From: Datisca glomerata
Lineage: Eukaryota; Streptophyta; Magnoliopsida; Cucurbitales; Datiscaceae
Length of the DNA stretch: 64,000 nt
Direction of reading: 5' to 3'
Assembly: GCA_003255025.1 (NCBI GenBank)
Contig: QANY01011430.1
Location: 850,769 to 914,768, forward strand
Positions 13,260 through 25,230 of the stretch are shown here, one piece after another. Every line of letters starts with the position of its first letter. The first letter of the stretch is position 1. Both the position numbers and the translations under genes were made by a program. The notes below the pieces were generated by a model, which was not told where the DNA came from, searched no databases, and worked only from the letters and a program-made list of their open reading frames with translations.

Positions 13260-13893
13260 ACGGAGCGGATCTGTAAAAGCAGAGCAAAATGTTTAAGCCC
13301 TGTATGGTACATCATCCGTACCCTAAAATCTTTCAAAATGAAATAGTAGAGTACAAACAGATGGAGACAACTTTTATTTTCTTTGGAATTATTGTACCTA
13401 CATTCTCTATACCGCATTTAGATACTAACACAAACCCTTAGATCATCTTTGTGATCCCACATTACATGATCTAAAGGTTATTTTAATCTTACAGGATTTA
13501 TATGACTTTTTCTTAAGCTTTCTTTTATAGTTCTTACACTTTTTAAATTTGAAAGAGTCTCTTTTTGTTTGTCTTTTACGAGATATATAACATGGACTAC
13601 TTTTTTAATTGAATTGAGAATTGATGACTCAATGATTAGTCATTTTAATTCTCTTCAATTATATTTATCCTATATATATATAATGTACATTTTCATTTAT
13701 TGAACTAATGAGTTAAATAATTATTTTTAGTAACTTAAGCTAAAATTAGTTTAAAATTGTAGTTGAATATGTCAAATTATATAAAAAATGTTAAAAGTAT
13801 TACATGTGATTGTGGCTCTCAATTACTCAGTCTTATACTTCCTAAGATTCTAACTTTTCTTTTATCGACAGGGAAGAGCAGAACGAGATCATA

Positions 13894-15725
13894 ATGAAGG
13901 CCCTTATTCTTGTGGGGGGATTCGGAACACGGTTGAGGCCATTGACTCTCAGTTTCCCTAAGCCACTGGTTGATTTTGCTAATAAACCTATGATCCTGCA
14001 TCAGGTATAGTTCTCTGAAACTCACATTTTTCTTTTCTTCCAGCGTAACATGTTAGGAAGCTAATATCAATCTCCAGTTTTTCTGTTCCATTTGATTAAA
14101 CTAATCATTTAAGAACAATTTGAGTTTTCCTTATCCTTCACTTCTCAAATCTCATTTGATTTCCATGTGCGAGATGTATAGTTTCTTTTTTACTGTTGTG
14201 TGAGATCTATAGTTGAGAAGTATTAAGTTGTAACAAATATGTAAAGTCAGGTGCTAAGAAAAATTCAAATATAATGAAACTTGGCCTTTTTCACTTCAAA
14301 TATAATAATACTTGACTTTTATCACTTCTTTTTCTTTTTTAATTTTCCACTCTGACTTGAGTGGTTCTAGATTCTCTAGTTCTTCTTTCACTTCAAATAT
14401 AATGTAACTTGATTAGGATAAACCAACTTGTATGTTAAAAAAGATGTCTTCGTATATCATTAAACCTTGTTATACGGGCACCATGTTTACGGGTGAATGT
14501 TAACTATTTCTGACCGGGAAGTGCATGTCAGCTATTCTCTGATACATTGTTACGACTCTTATTCCCTTCTTCCAGATAGAGGCTCTCAAAGCTATTGGTG
14601 TGACTGAAGTGGTTTTGGCTATTAACTATCAACCAGAGGTAAAGAAGCAAGTCACCTAAGCCCGAAAAAATTTCTTGATGCTTACAGAAACTAATCTGGA
14701 AAATGTTAATTTCTATAGGTGATGTTGAACTTCTTGAAGGATTTTGAAACAAAGCTTGGAATCAAGATCACTTGCTCACAGGAGACTGAGCCGCTGGGCA
14801 CTGCTGGTCCCCTGGCTCTCGCAAGGGACAAACTTATAGATGATTCTGGTGAGCCATTTTTTGTCCTAAACAGTGATGTTATCAGCGAATATCCACTTAA
14901 AGAGATGATTGAATTCCACAAATCCCATGGAGGCGAAGCTTCAATCATGGTGACCAAGGTAGTACTGAAGTACATACATTCTTCAACCATTACTTGTAAG
15001 TTTGATATGCTGCAGAACTGCAAGATAAATAATTGACAATTATCTTTTTCCAGGTGGATGAACCATCCAAGTACGGAGTGGTTGTTATGGAAGAATCAAC
15101 AGGAAAAGTGGAGAAGTTTGTAGAGAAACCAAAATTATTTGTTGGTAACAAAATCAATGCTGGAATTTACCTGTTGAACCCCTCCGTTCTAGATCGAATC
15201 GAACTGAGGCCTACATCAATCGAGAAAGAGGTTTTTCCTAAAATTGCTGCAGAGAAAAAGCTGTTTGCAATGGTCCTTCCCGGGTTTTGGATGGACATTG
15301 GACAACCAAGGGATTACATTACAGGCTTGAGACTCTACCTAGACTCGTTAAAGAAGAAGTCTTCATCAAAGTTAGCTTCAGGACCACACATTGTGGGAAA
15401 TGTTCTGGTGGATGAGACTGCCAAAATTGGTGAGGGATGTCTGATTGGGCCTGATGTTGCAATTGGTCCAGGTTGCGTCGTTGAGTCAGGAGTTAGGCTC
15501 TCTCGCTGTACTGTAATGCGCGGAGTCCGAATCAAGAAGCATGCTTGTATATCCAGCAGCATCATTGGCTGGCATTCGACCGTGGGACAGTGGGCACGAG
15601 TAGAAAACATGACTATCCTTGGAGAAGATGTTCATGTGAGTGATGAAGTATACAGCAATGGGGGTGTAGTGTTACCTCACAAAGAGATAAAGTCTAGTAT
15701 TTTGAAGCCGGAAATAGTCATGTGA
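13894..15725 (+). CDS. CYT1: Mannose-1-phosphate guanylyltransferase (GDP-mannose pyrophosphorylase)
   Basis: Makes GDP-mannose from mannose-1-phosphate and GTP in the cytosol, feeding ascorbate synthesis, protein N-glycosylation and cell-wall polysaccharides. Coding exons are 13894-14004, 14576-14638, 14719-14958 and 15054-15725, all with GT-AG introns, giving 361 aa, the usual length of the plant CYT1/VTC1 enzyme. The N-terminus has the nucleotidyltransferase signature [11 protein letters not shown] (residues 8-18) followed by [18 protein letters not shown] sits at 160-164, and the C-terminal third carries left-handed beta-helix hexapeptide repeats ([19 protein letters not shown]), ending in LKPEIVM. 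The first ATG of exon 2 gives the conserved MKALILVGG start. A noncoding 5' exon and intron precede it. The reading frame is intact. Family assignment is secure; the symbol follows the Arabidopsis orthologue. Confidence 0.97.
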
Positions 15726-15790
15726 AACGCATGGTTGTTCTTAAATTGGTAAATTGTTTACCTCACAAAGAGATAAAGTCTAGTATTTTG
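15672..15790 (+). repeat. 33-bp direct duplication across the stop codon
   Basis: The sequence TTACCTCACAAAGAGATAAA plus the following AGTCTAGTATTTTG occurs in the last coding exon (15672-15704) and again without visible mismatch in the 3' UTR (15758-15790), 86 bp downstream. Confidence 0.95.
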
Positions 15791-15938
15791 TTCTTCCTCC
15801 CATCTCTTTTTCCCCTTTTACAGTGTAAAATTCGGTCTTCCTTTTCCTGTTAGTAGAGTGATTTCTATTATGAATGGCACTCATACATTCACTGTTTCTG
15901 AAATGTAATATTATATGTACATAGTGAAGTAATTTATC

Positions 15939-15944
15939 AATAAA
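15939..15944 (+). other. Candidate poly(A) signal
   Basis: AATAAA lies about 215 bp after the GDP-mannose pyrophosphorylase stop codon, preceded by a T-rich, TGTA-containing stretch as is usual at plant 3' ends. Confidence 0.45.
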
Positions 15945-15960
15945 TTTTCAATTGTTTGCT

Positions 15961-18900
15961 CAATTCTTAGTTTAACCTTCTAAAATCTGCGTAAAGAAAC
16001 ATTGCAGGGTAGAGCTATTGACTCTGTTCCGCCATCTCTCAGTAATTTCTAAGGCTGCGACTGACTTGGATGCTTCATTATCTTTATAAATAATTGAGAG
16101 AATGGAGTGACTCTTCCCATCATAAATACCCAACCATACCCTCTTTAATAATGAAGAAGACTTGGTGTTGGTGATATGGTTTTATGCGCTGGACACAGAG
16201 AATCGAAAAATTGAAAGAGTGGTGGTTGAATGGGTCCCTTAAGTTGGGGGACCTTCAACATGGGTCCCTTAAGTTGCAAGAAATGGATAGAAAGACCATG
16301 ATTTGATTGAATATGCAATTTGACAAAATTATTACTAGTTTTTGTATAAACATATAATGTCATTTTGAGGTGGAGTGAAGGTGTCAGACATATCATGTGG
16401 GAGATGGGCCAACGGTGTCCAATTGCATTTATAAAATTACTTGGTATCCAATGCCCCCAATCACCTTCAAGTTGGACAATCTGGAATTCTTGTTTTTTTG
16501 GATGAAACACACATCGACCGTATTTTAAGATGGTTGTAATTATGCACTTTTATGCATCTCAGTCAATTATGCTTGAATTAAGTAAATGAGGAGCGCATTG
16601 AAAGATAATGAATACTTTGAATAAGGAAACAATTATGCTTAAATTTGTTAAATTTAATTACTGTTGTGTAAGATCGAAATTAATTAAAAAAATGTTAGCG
16701 GTCACCGGTAAAAGATGGTTAGCTTTTAACAAATTTAGATTCAGTGGGCAAACAGATGAGTTTACGTTCATAAACGTCCTCTTAAATTTATCTATTATGC
16801 AAAATCCATGACTTTTTTTAATTAATTCAACTGACCATTAATTTGGATTTTATTTTTAATCAATTTTTACTCTTTGTTCTCAATATACTTATTAGATTTA
16901 AATAGTACTCTATGTCACAATTGAGAAATTTTAGACCCAATTAACAAATTTCATAAAATTGCTAAAAGATTTCTTAAGAAATAACTTAAGTCTCAAATCT
17001 CTCATAAAATTTACAATCCTGAACTCAGATTTGTTTATTAAAATGTCATCTTATCAAATATTTTAAGATCAAGTGGTATTAAAAAAGAAAAAGAATACCA
17101 ATTTTGATATTTAAAACAAACAAAAAAAGGCAATTAGTTTTCAATAAATGGAGGAAGAAGAGGCCTACCATGTGAAATGATACCCCTACCCGATGATGTA
17201 TACGAAAGACGATATATTTTAGAAAGATTCCCAAGTGACATCATAGCCTGTCTTCTTTCTTCACAATTTGTAAGAATAATTGAACCAAAATATTTCCTAT
17301 TTGACATAATAAAGCACGTGCGAATTGGAGAGTTCGGTGATGAGGTTTTAGCTTGTTATTTTACTTGTGCTGAGTTTTCCTTTTAAATAATAGTAATTAT
17401 ACGTTCATTAAATAATTAATCAAATTTTAAATGATTAAGTGACGTGACGATCATTTATAAATTATTTTGTTAAATTATTTTAATGAGTCATCAAATATTT
17501 ATCTATAAATGATTGTCACATCACTTTATCATTAAAACTTGATCAATTATTTAATTATTTTAGAATTATTCAATAAATAAAGAAAATCACGAAAAATTTG
17601 TAAGAGAAAAAATATTAGTTAAAAATATTATTTAAGGTTCGTACCATTGTAAATTTGTAATATATCAAAGTTTAGTTCTACTGTACTACATGATCCACCA
17701 ACCTATGTCCCACGTTAAATATCAAATCTTATTTGACATTCAATCACCGGTATTATTCTATTCCATACCACTTATGTCATTTTTTTACACTGGTTTCGTT
17801 GTTGCACATGTTAGGAGTGTACAAGTGTCATGATCACATCGACTGGATCTCCTACACAGAGAATAGGCAAAGAACTCACTGGGCAAGTTATACTGGCAGT
17901 GAGTTCTTGTTAATGAGCTCCCAATCTTAACTTCTTAGTGTGGGAGATGGAATTTGAAAGAGTACTAACAAGACCGATCTAAATTTATCTACGGTTGATG
18001 TATACATGATTATTTATAGTAGTAATTAATTCCGTTTTAGTTTTTAAAAAAACATAACGTTTCGGATATTTCAGTGTCTGACATATAAAAATAATATTAT
18101 AAAATTTATAATATAACAAAAAGTGAATCATGATTTATAAAAATAAGATACACACAATCCTCATTAAAAATTTATTTATTTTGAGCACTGATAATATATT
18201 CTAAGCATTACAATTTATTTAAAAGCACAAGCGTAATCTTTCACGTGAAAAATAACAAATCTATATAAAATTAATCTAAAGAAATTATTCATTTAATCTA
18301 AAAATAATCACTCATTTACTTAAATTTATAATATAAATCAATCATACATTTAATCTAAACAAGTTACTTATTCTAAAAATTAATTATAAAAATAAATTTA
18401 ACCAATTATAGAAGGAAAAATAACTCTATTAAATTAAGAAATTATTATTGAACAATGAAGTAAAAATATAGAATACAAATTATGGGATTCAAACCTGGGA
18501 GGAGAATGTATGATTCTAAAACCCATAACCACCTAGCATATTGCATTGTTATTGTAGATTTTTTATTCTATTTATATTTAGTACAGTTTTAAAAACAATG
18601 ATTTGTTTCGGCCCATTTGCCGTTTTGTCCATTCCGGACAAAATGAGCATATTCCGACCGGAATATCCCGTTCCGGTTGGAATTGATCGAAATTTTAGAT
18701 GAAATTTAATCACTCTTATTCCGTTCCGTTGTAGAACCGGAACATTCCGATCATTCTGACCGAAACAAAACGGAATTGACAACTATGATATTTATAGACT
18801 GCCTGACTAATTCTCATGTGATAAATGAGATTGACAATTACATGTCAGATTAACGACAACCTTTAATGTGATGCGCCTAACTTGACATAAAATATGAACA

Positions 18901-19560
18901 CTAACATGCTAAGTAGGAATTGGAGACCATTGTTTTTTTATAGCCTTTCTATTCATGCTATTTGTGTGCTCAAAATAGACCGGTTTACTCGTAGAGGGGT
19001 AATTTCTGTGTGTAATAGAATAAATCGGCTATGTTTGTACCTTGAAAAATGGGAGAGAAAGAAAAACGAGAGAAAAAGTAAACAGAAATAGAGAAAATGG
19101 AAGAAAATTATTAATATGGTAAAATTCAATTCGTGTAACTATTTTTTTCTACACATTCTAACTACTCCAAACAGTGTAGATGCAATCATATACATTTCAC
19201 TTTTCTTTTCTTTCTAATTTTCAAGATCCAAACATAATTTAAAAAAACTGAAAAGAGAAGCTCACTTCTGCTTATCTTATACGTTTATTCAATTGATCGG
19301 ATGGAGATGAGCATATAAACGACACATGAAAGATGAATTTCTCAATCCATCCTTTGACATACATAAGGATGTTTTGTTGTAGAAGTAACAGCTTAATCTA
19401 TTATATTTCTTTCAGATATTTATTTTTCAGTTCAATATCCTCTCAAGAATATTTATTTTACTCATCTCCACCTGGTTATTTATTTTTGGTTCCAGAAGAC
19501 ATTTCATACTGGAAAGAAGGAACAAGATAGGGCTCCTTTTCTTGTATAATAATTACACTG
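15961..19560. other. Gene-free intergenic DNA
   Basis: AT-rich with no supported gene. TGGGTCCCTTAAGTTG occurs twice near 16230 and 16262. Short frames at 16145-16510 (-), 17177-17386 (+), 18894-19091 (+) and 19333-19530 (+) lack known domains. A cluster of TTCCG/CGGAA motifs at about 18600-18780, including the palindrome at 18649-18666 (ATATTCCG-AC-CGGAATAT), resembles a short transposon remnant. Confidence 0.55.
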
Positions 19561-19605
19561 CAGCTACAATGTGAAGATATTTACAGGTGATAAAGAAGAA
19601 TACAC

Positions 19606-19620
19606 GTGTGTGTGTGTGTG
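19606..19620. repeat. (GT)n microsatellite
   Basis: An uninterrupted run of about seven GT dinucleotides, just downstream of the CASP-like gene's stop codon and probably in its 3' UTR. Confidence 0.9.
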
Positions 19621-19654
19621 TATAGTGAATGTGAAGTTACTGCTGGTTACACTC

Positions 19655-21913
19655 TCATACCGAGGCCAAGAGCCAAAACATGACAGTTGAGGATAAAGCA
19701 AGGAAGAACCATGATGTAAAAGCAAAAGCCACAGAGATTTGGAACCTTTGACATGGAAGATGAGGTAGTGACCTGCAGTAATCCAAATCTCTTGAGTACA
19801 GAATCGTCACCCCAGCGGAAGACGATGCAGCCGCTAGCGATAGAATAGCCGTCACCTGCATTTGTACATTATTTTTTACTTACCATTCAAAGAATTAATC
19901 ATCTCATAAGGATTAAATATTACTTTTAGATATAATCTCTTGAAAATGAATCTTTTAGAGAATTTCTATGGGAGTTTGGATTGATGCTTTAAACCATGAT
20001 GATACAGACTCCTTAAACCAATATCATGATCACTGTTATGTCCTGTAAAAAAATTTCAACTCAAAGTCACATTTAGATTACAGTCTTACTACGGAGGAAC
20101 CTTCATAAAAAGCATCAGCCTCTAGATCTGTACTCTAAATCATTCACAAACTTTTCTCCCTTTCATATAAGCGTCGAGGTATCTGGGTACTTGTTTTTCG
20201 ATTTGAGTAATGCAGCGTCGTAATTCAGTAAACATTTAAAGCTCAAAATGTTAAAAGAATCATAAATTACTTAGATTCACAGCTTTCTTGTTTGTTCTTG
20301 ACTCCAATATAATATATTCTGTGCAAATATGTTACCAAATTCAACTCAATGAAGTGCCGGAAAACTTACCCAATCACCGACAACGAACAGGCTCAATATG
20401 ACTGAATTCTGCAGGTTTCTCTTTGATTTCAAGGCGTGAAAATCAAGGCATGCTAGTCCAAGACTCCAAATAACTTGAAGTCCCATTGAAGCAATTAAAT
20501 AACTGAACCAATAAAAATTCCAGCATTAGATGAGAACCACAAATTTTACGGCACATGGAGTTGATGGGCCAAACAGCAAGAACTGTGGTTTTAGCACATA
20601 GAGTTGATAGGCCAAACAGCAAGAACTGTGGCTAATATAACATAAAGTTAAATTGAGAGGTTAAGTGAAGAATGATAAGAGTAGCATAAACCATCAGAAT
20701 AAACATATTTTTCCACAAGCATGCACCAACTTGCACAAGGATATCTGATTTCATCTGCATATCTTTGTAAAGCTAGCAGATATAAGTAAAAGAATTAAGC
20801 CTTAGAGTGTTTAGGGCTCCTGTTCGCTTTTCAGAGTTAAAACAAGAGTGTGAGCAAGAACAGCAACGAGGAACTTATATGTAGATTGTTCTTTATAGTC
20901 CCTACGATGAGGAACTAATATGTAATAAGTAATGGAATCGACAGAGGGAAATATTACCTACATCCCTATGAGGAAACCGGCTTTCTGCTTGACTAAGAGA
21001 AGAAAGTACATGTTCAAAGTTGAACTTCTCATCATCCTAAATTAACTGTTACACCTAGATTCTAAATTAACAGTTCAGTTTCTTAGCATCTCAATGTAAG
21101 AGAGTGTATAAATGATCACTAGTTTTCACTTTCTAGAAAAGGAAAAAAAAGACTGCTTCACACCTCAATGTATAAGATAAGAACCTTCAGCAAAACTAAT
21201 CGATGCAAAATAAGGGAGAAAGAAAAGAGAAAAACATCAGACTACCTAAAGTCTTGGTAGCTACATTGTCTGGAGCATGATAACATATATAAACTACTTG
21301 ATGAAAGAATGCCCAATTGTTCAACATACGGCTCGGGAATGACAGATAATGCTGGATGAGATAGCGATATCTGTATACCCCATCGTTCTTACTTTCTTAC
21401 TTTTTGTTACTTTAAGATGTCATTGAAGACTATACTCCTCCATTCTTGGTCCAATCTAAGTTTCAATGTTATAGCTTGCTCAGAATAAGATATATCAGTC
21501 CATATTAGTGTTTGGCTAAGAGATCCAAGTAATATACTCTACTCAAGTAGCATTCTTTGATACTAAAGGGAGCCACGGCCACGGGCCTGATATAAACTCG
21601 CAGGATGCAAGCTCTGTCAATTAAACACATGAAATGGAAAGATAGAACACAAAACATGTTCCGCAAGTGTGAACAAGCAATATGTGGGTCAAAACCCAGA
21701 ATTTCTTTTTATGAAAGAACCACAGTAAAGCACATGTTCAAACACAAAAGGGAAAATTGGGTGGTATGAGGGAAACAAGGATTTGCATTACCGAAAAGCA
21801 GTGGAGTTGAAGAAGCCACGAGCAGATACCATTACTCCAATTGAAGCAGCGGCAAAGAAGAACTGCGCAGTTCTCAGTGCGAGCCCACTCACCCTCCCTG
21901 GACCCCCAAACAT
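19655..21913 (-). CDS. CASPL5B: CASP-like four-transmembrane protein, subfamily 5B
   Basis: Small plasma-membrane protein of the CASP/CASPL (former UPF0497) family; family members scaffold membrane domains. Three exons: 21913-21792, 20502-20370 and 19855-19655, GT-AG introns, in-frame total 151 aa, normal for the subfamily. Exon 1 starts [14 protein letters not shown] and contains the first membrane segment ([16 protein letters not shown]). Exon 2 gives [20 protein letters not shown] and [12 protein letters not shown]. Exon 3 gives [20 protein letters not shown], the conserved loop with Cys residues ([17 protein letters not shown]) and the last membrane segment ending FWLLASV. Intron 1 is about 1.3 kb. 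Start chosen because it restores the family's short N-terminus (xGxPGxxSGL). The substrate or partner of this member is unknown. Confidence 0.92.
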
Positions 21914-22528
21914 CAAGCTTTTCGCTCTATTTCAATTTGGGCCCTCTTGGGTGCGGATGCTTTAGACCTCCGAATATGCCGCCATTAATACAAAGCTTTT
22001 TGAAGCAAGCTTAAGGTGAAAAAGAGAGATTTTCTTTGGTTATTTGTAAATCTATACGATCTTCTGTTTGGTTAAATATTTTTATATCATTTTCTCAAAA
22101 TCTAAAATTTTAGTTTCTTCACCTACCATAATCAATATAAAAAAATTTCAACTTTCTTTTATCATCATTTCTTTTCTTTTTTTCATGCAAAAATCAAATC
22201 AATACTCACTCTCTCACTCTTCCTCTTCCCCTCATTGTTTCTTCCATGTTTTCTAGTTCGTTTCATTCATGATTTCCTATTCAACGAAGCAATGAAGGTT
22301 TGTTTCCTCCATCTTTCTTGTTCTGTGAAGTTATTCATCTCAATCGCACTGGTTTTGACCATGGTATAGTCATTTTTTTAGAAATTTTTTTTGTTTGAAT
22401 TTTGTGAATTATTTTACACTTTTTTAGATTATAAACCGATGAGGGGTTCAAAGATTGATTACTGTGTGAATGGTGTCAATTTATGTATCTAGATTGCCGC
22501 TAACAGGAGATAAAAATGATTATTTGAA

Positions 22529-24715
22529 ATGTTCAAGTAGTGTTTTTTACTACTTGAACCTTTCAAGTAGTCACATGCTCTTTGTATAGATCATTGCATG
22601 AAACCAAATGACTACTTGAAGAGTTCAAGTAGTCATAAAATACTACTTGAACCCTTCAAGTAATACTACTTGAACCCTTCAAGTAGTTACATGCATCTAT
22701 ATGAAACTGACGACAACAGATAATTTGACTACTTGAAGGGTTCAAGTAGTATTTTTGACTACTTGAACCCCTCAAGTAGTTACATGTCTCTATATATAAA
22801 TCACTACATAAAATAAATAACTACTTGAAGAGTTCAAGTAGTCTTTTTTTACTACTTAAACCCTCCAAATAGTAATCTGTTTACTAGACAATAGACTTTT
22901 AAGAGAAAAAAAATTACTTGAAGGGTTCAAGTAGCAAACAATTACTACTCGAACCTTTCCAGTAGTGATGAGTTTACTGGACAATAAACTTGATGAGGGA
23001 AAAAACTACTTGAAGGGTTCAAGTAGTAAAAAATTACTAGAACCCTTCAAATAGTGACGAACTTACTGGACAACAAATTTCAGGAGGAAAAAAAATTATT
23101 TAAAGGGTTCAAGTAATAAAAAACACTACTTGACCCCTTCAAATAGTTACATGTTCTCTGTATAAATCATTGCATGAAACAAATGACTACTTGAAGGATT
23201 TAAGTAGTCATAAAACACTGTAACCCTTCAAGTAGTGACGAGCTTACTAGACAACATACTTTAAGAGAGAAAAAAAACACTACTTGAAGGGTTTAAGTAG
23301 TAAAAAATGACTACTTGAACTAGACAACATACTTTAAGAGAGAAAAAAACACTACTTGAAGGGTTTAAGTAGTAAAAAAATGACTACTTGAACCCTTCAA
23401 GTAGTCATTTTTGTCTCCAACAGTCAATTTTCAGTAAGCATATGATTACTTGAAATGTTCAAGTAGTCATTTTTTACTACTTGAACCCTTCAAGTAATTT
23501 TTTTTCTCTTGAAATGTGTTGTCCAGTAAGCTCGTCACTATTTGAAGGGTCTGAGTAGTGATGCGGATGGTGTAACTTTAGAACTTTTGGAGCAAATGGA
23601 TTGTGCCGCGCACATGTCAACTTCGAGAGGGCATAACTTTTGACTCGGGTAGAACCACGCAGCCCGTAAGATATCAAATCGAAGCTTATTCAGAGATCTA
23701 TAAGTGTGACCAGGTTGACCTATCACAGCCTAATTTCAGTCCAAAAGACTGTTTTAAGCACTTCTGAAGTCCCATAAGTTGTTTCAGCCGTAATTTTGGG
23801 CTTTTTCATAATTTACATCTCTTTTAATTTTAGAGTTTTGTTAGAGCGGTATAAATTCATATTATTCGGTTGTTTAAATAGTTTTGATATTTTAATGAGA
23901 AAATCGTTCTCCTTTCATGAGGAAAAAAAACTATTTGAAGGGTTCAAGTAGTAAAAAATTATTACTTGAACCCTTTAAGCAGTGGCGAGCTTACTGGACA
24001 ACAAATTTAAAAAAAAATTACTTAAAGGGCTCAAGTAGTAAATAATTAATATTTAAACCCTCAAATATTGATTTTCTTACTGGACAATAGACTTGAAAAG
24101 AGAAAAAACTACTTGAAGAGTTTAAGTAGTATAAAATTATCATTTGAGCCCTTCAAGTAGTGACAAGCTTACTAGACTAAAACTACTTGAAAGATTCAAG
24201 TAGTTTAAAAAACACTACTTGAACCCTTCAAGTAATCACCTGGTGTATGAGTGTTGACTGACAAAAAAATAATTACTTGAAGGGTTCAAGTAGTTGTAAA
24301 AAACTATTTGAACCCTTCAAGTAAGTAATGATTTTAATTCTGTAAGTCATGATAAGTAACTACTTGAATGGTTCAAGTAGTTGTATCTGACCACTTGAAC
24401 CCTTCAAGTAGTTACTTGTTTTAACTTCTAGAATCAAAATCACTATTTGAAAGGTTCAATTAATCATATGCAACCACTTGAACCCTTTAAGTAGTTACTT
24501 GTTTTACTTTCAGGATTAAAATCATTACTTACTTGAAGGGTTCAAGTAGTCAGATACAACTACTTGAACTCTTCAAGTAGTTACGTCTTGACTTTCAGAA
24601 TCAAAATCACTACTTAAAGGGTTCAATTAGTTAGATACAACTACTTAAGCCCTTCAAGTAGTTATTTTTTTACTTCCAGAATCATAATCATTAGTTGAAG
24701 GGTTCAAAAAATAGG
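22529..24715. repeat. Palindromic satellite array A (about 22 monomers)
   Basis: Monomers of roughly 75-100 bp repeat with arms ACTACTTGAA and TTCAAGTAGT around GGG, then a 5-10-nt spacer, then the same arms around CCC, then a longer spacer (for example GCTTACTGGACAACA). Each 23-mer is an inverted repeat by itself, and neighbours are reverse complements of each other. The array is interrupted at about 23545-23925. Spacer type changes near 24240, towards TTACTTTCAGAATCAAAATC. Confidence 0.95.
23548..23924. other. Unrelated ~380-bp insert inside array A
   Basis: A stretch without palindromes and of different composition (GGAGCAAATGGATTGTGCCG, GAGGGCATAACTTTTGACTC). Its wording resembles fragments of plant LTR retrotransposons. 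No target duplication or domain was seen. Confidence 0.5.
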
Positions 24716-25230
24716 TGAATGAGAATCCTAGTGCGTCTCTTTGAAGAAGAAGAAGAAGAAGACAAAGAACGAGTCTTGTTAAAGAAGATAAATGGGTCTC
24801 ATTGAAAAAGAAGAAGAAGCGTGACTCATTTTCTCATTTAAGAATCATAAAATCCATTGAATAATAACAAAAATAATAATTATAATGAGACTAAGAAGAA
24901 GAGAAAGAAGAAGATGAAGATGAAGAAGATGAAGAAGAATAAGAAGAAGAAACATGAGTTTCATTTAATAAAAGAGAAGGAGAGAAAGTAGAAGAAGAAT
25001 AGATGAATGGATTGATTTGATTATACATTAGGAAGAGAAGGTAATTTGGTGAGATTATTAATATTTAATTCAATTGTGTGGGTCTTAGGGTATAAAATTC
25101 TGATTTTTTAAAAGAGGGTATAAAAATCCTTAAGCAAAATAAAAAAAGTATATTTATCTAAATAACTTTTCTTGTAAGAGATCTGTAGTGCAACGGGAAA
25201 AAGATCAGGTTTTTGCAAGACTATATCCAT

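Larger units (their letters stand above)
22039..25166. mobile_element. Palindrome-array foldback transposon, copy A
   Basis: The left end (GTTATTTGTAAATCTATACG) and the reverse complement of the right end (GTTATTTAGATAAATATACT) are related and stay alignable for about 75 bp (shared TTTTTATA, AAAATC, AATTTTA blocks), so these are terminal inverted repeats. The flanks share TTTTCTT (22030-22036 and 25167-25173; 7 of 9 positions of a possible 9-bp target duplication). The left subterminal part is pyrimidine-rich and the right is GAA/AGAAG-rich (24740-24990). The interior is an array of palindromic monomers. No transposase is present, so this is a non-autonomous element, probably of the Mutator superfamily by analogy with copy C. 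Confidence 0.7.

Noticed and set aside
15335..15610. 91-aa minus-strand frame opposite the pyrophosphorylase
   Set aside because: Antisense shadow of the conserved hexapeptide-repeat exon.
16145..16510. 121-aa minus-strand frame as a protein-coding gene
   Set aside because: No domain, no splice context and a duplicated TGGGTCCCTTAAGTTG word inside it; chance frame in repetitive DNA is more likely.
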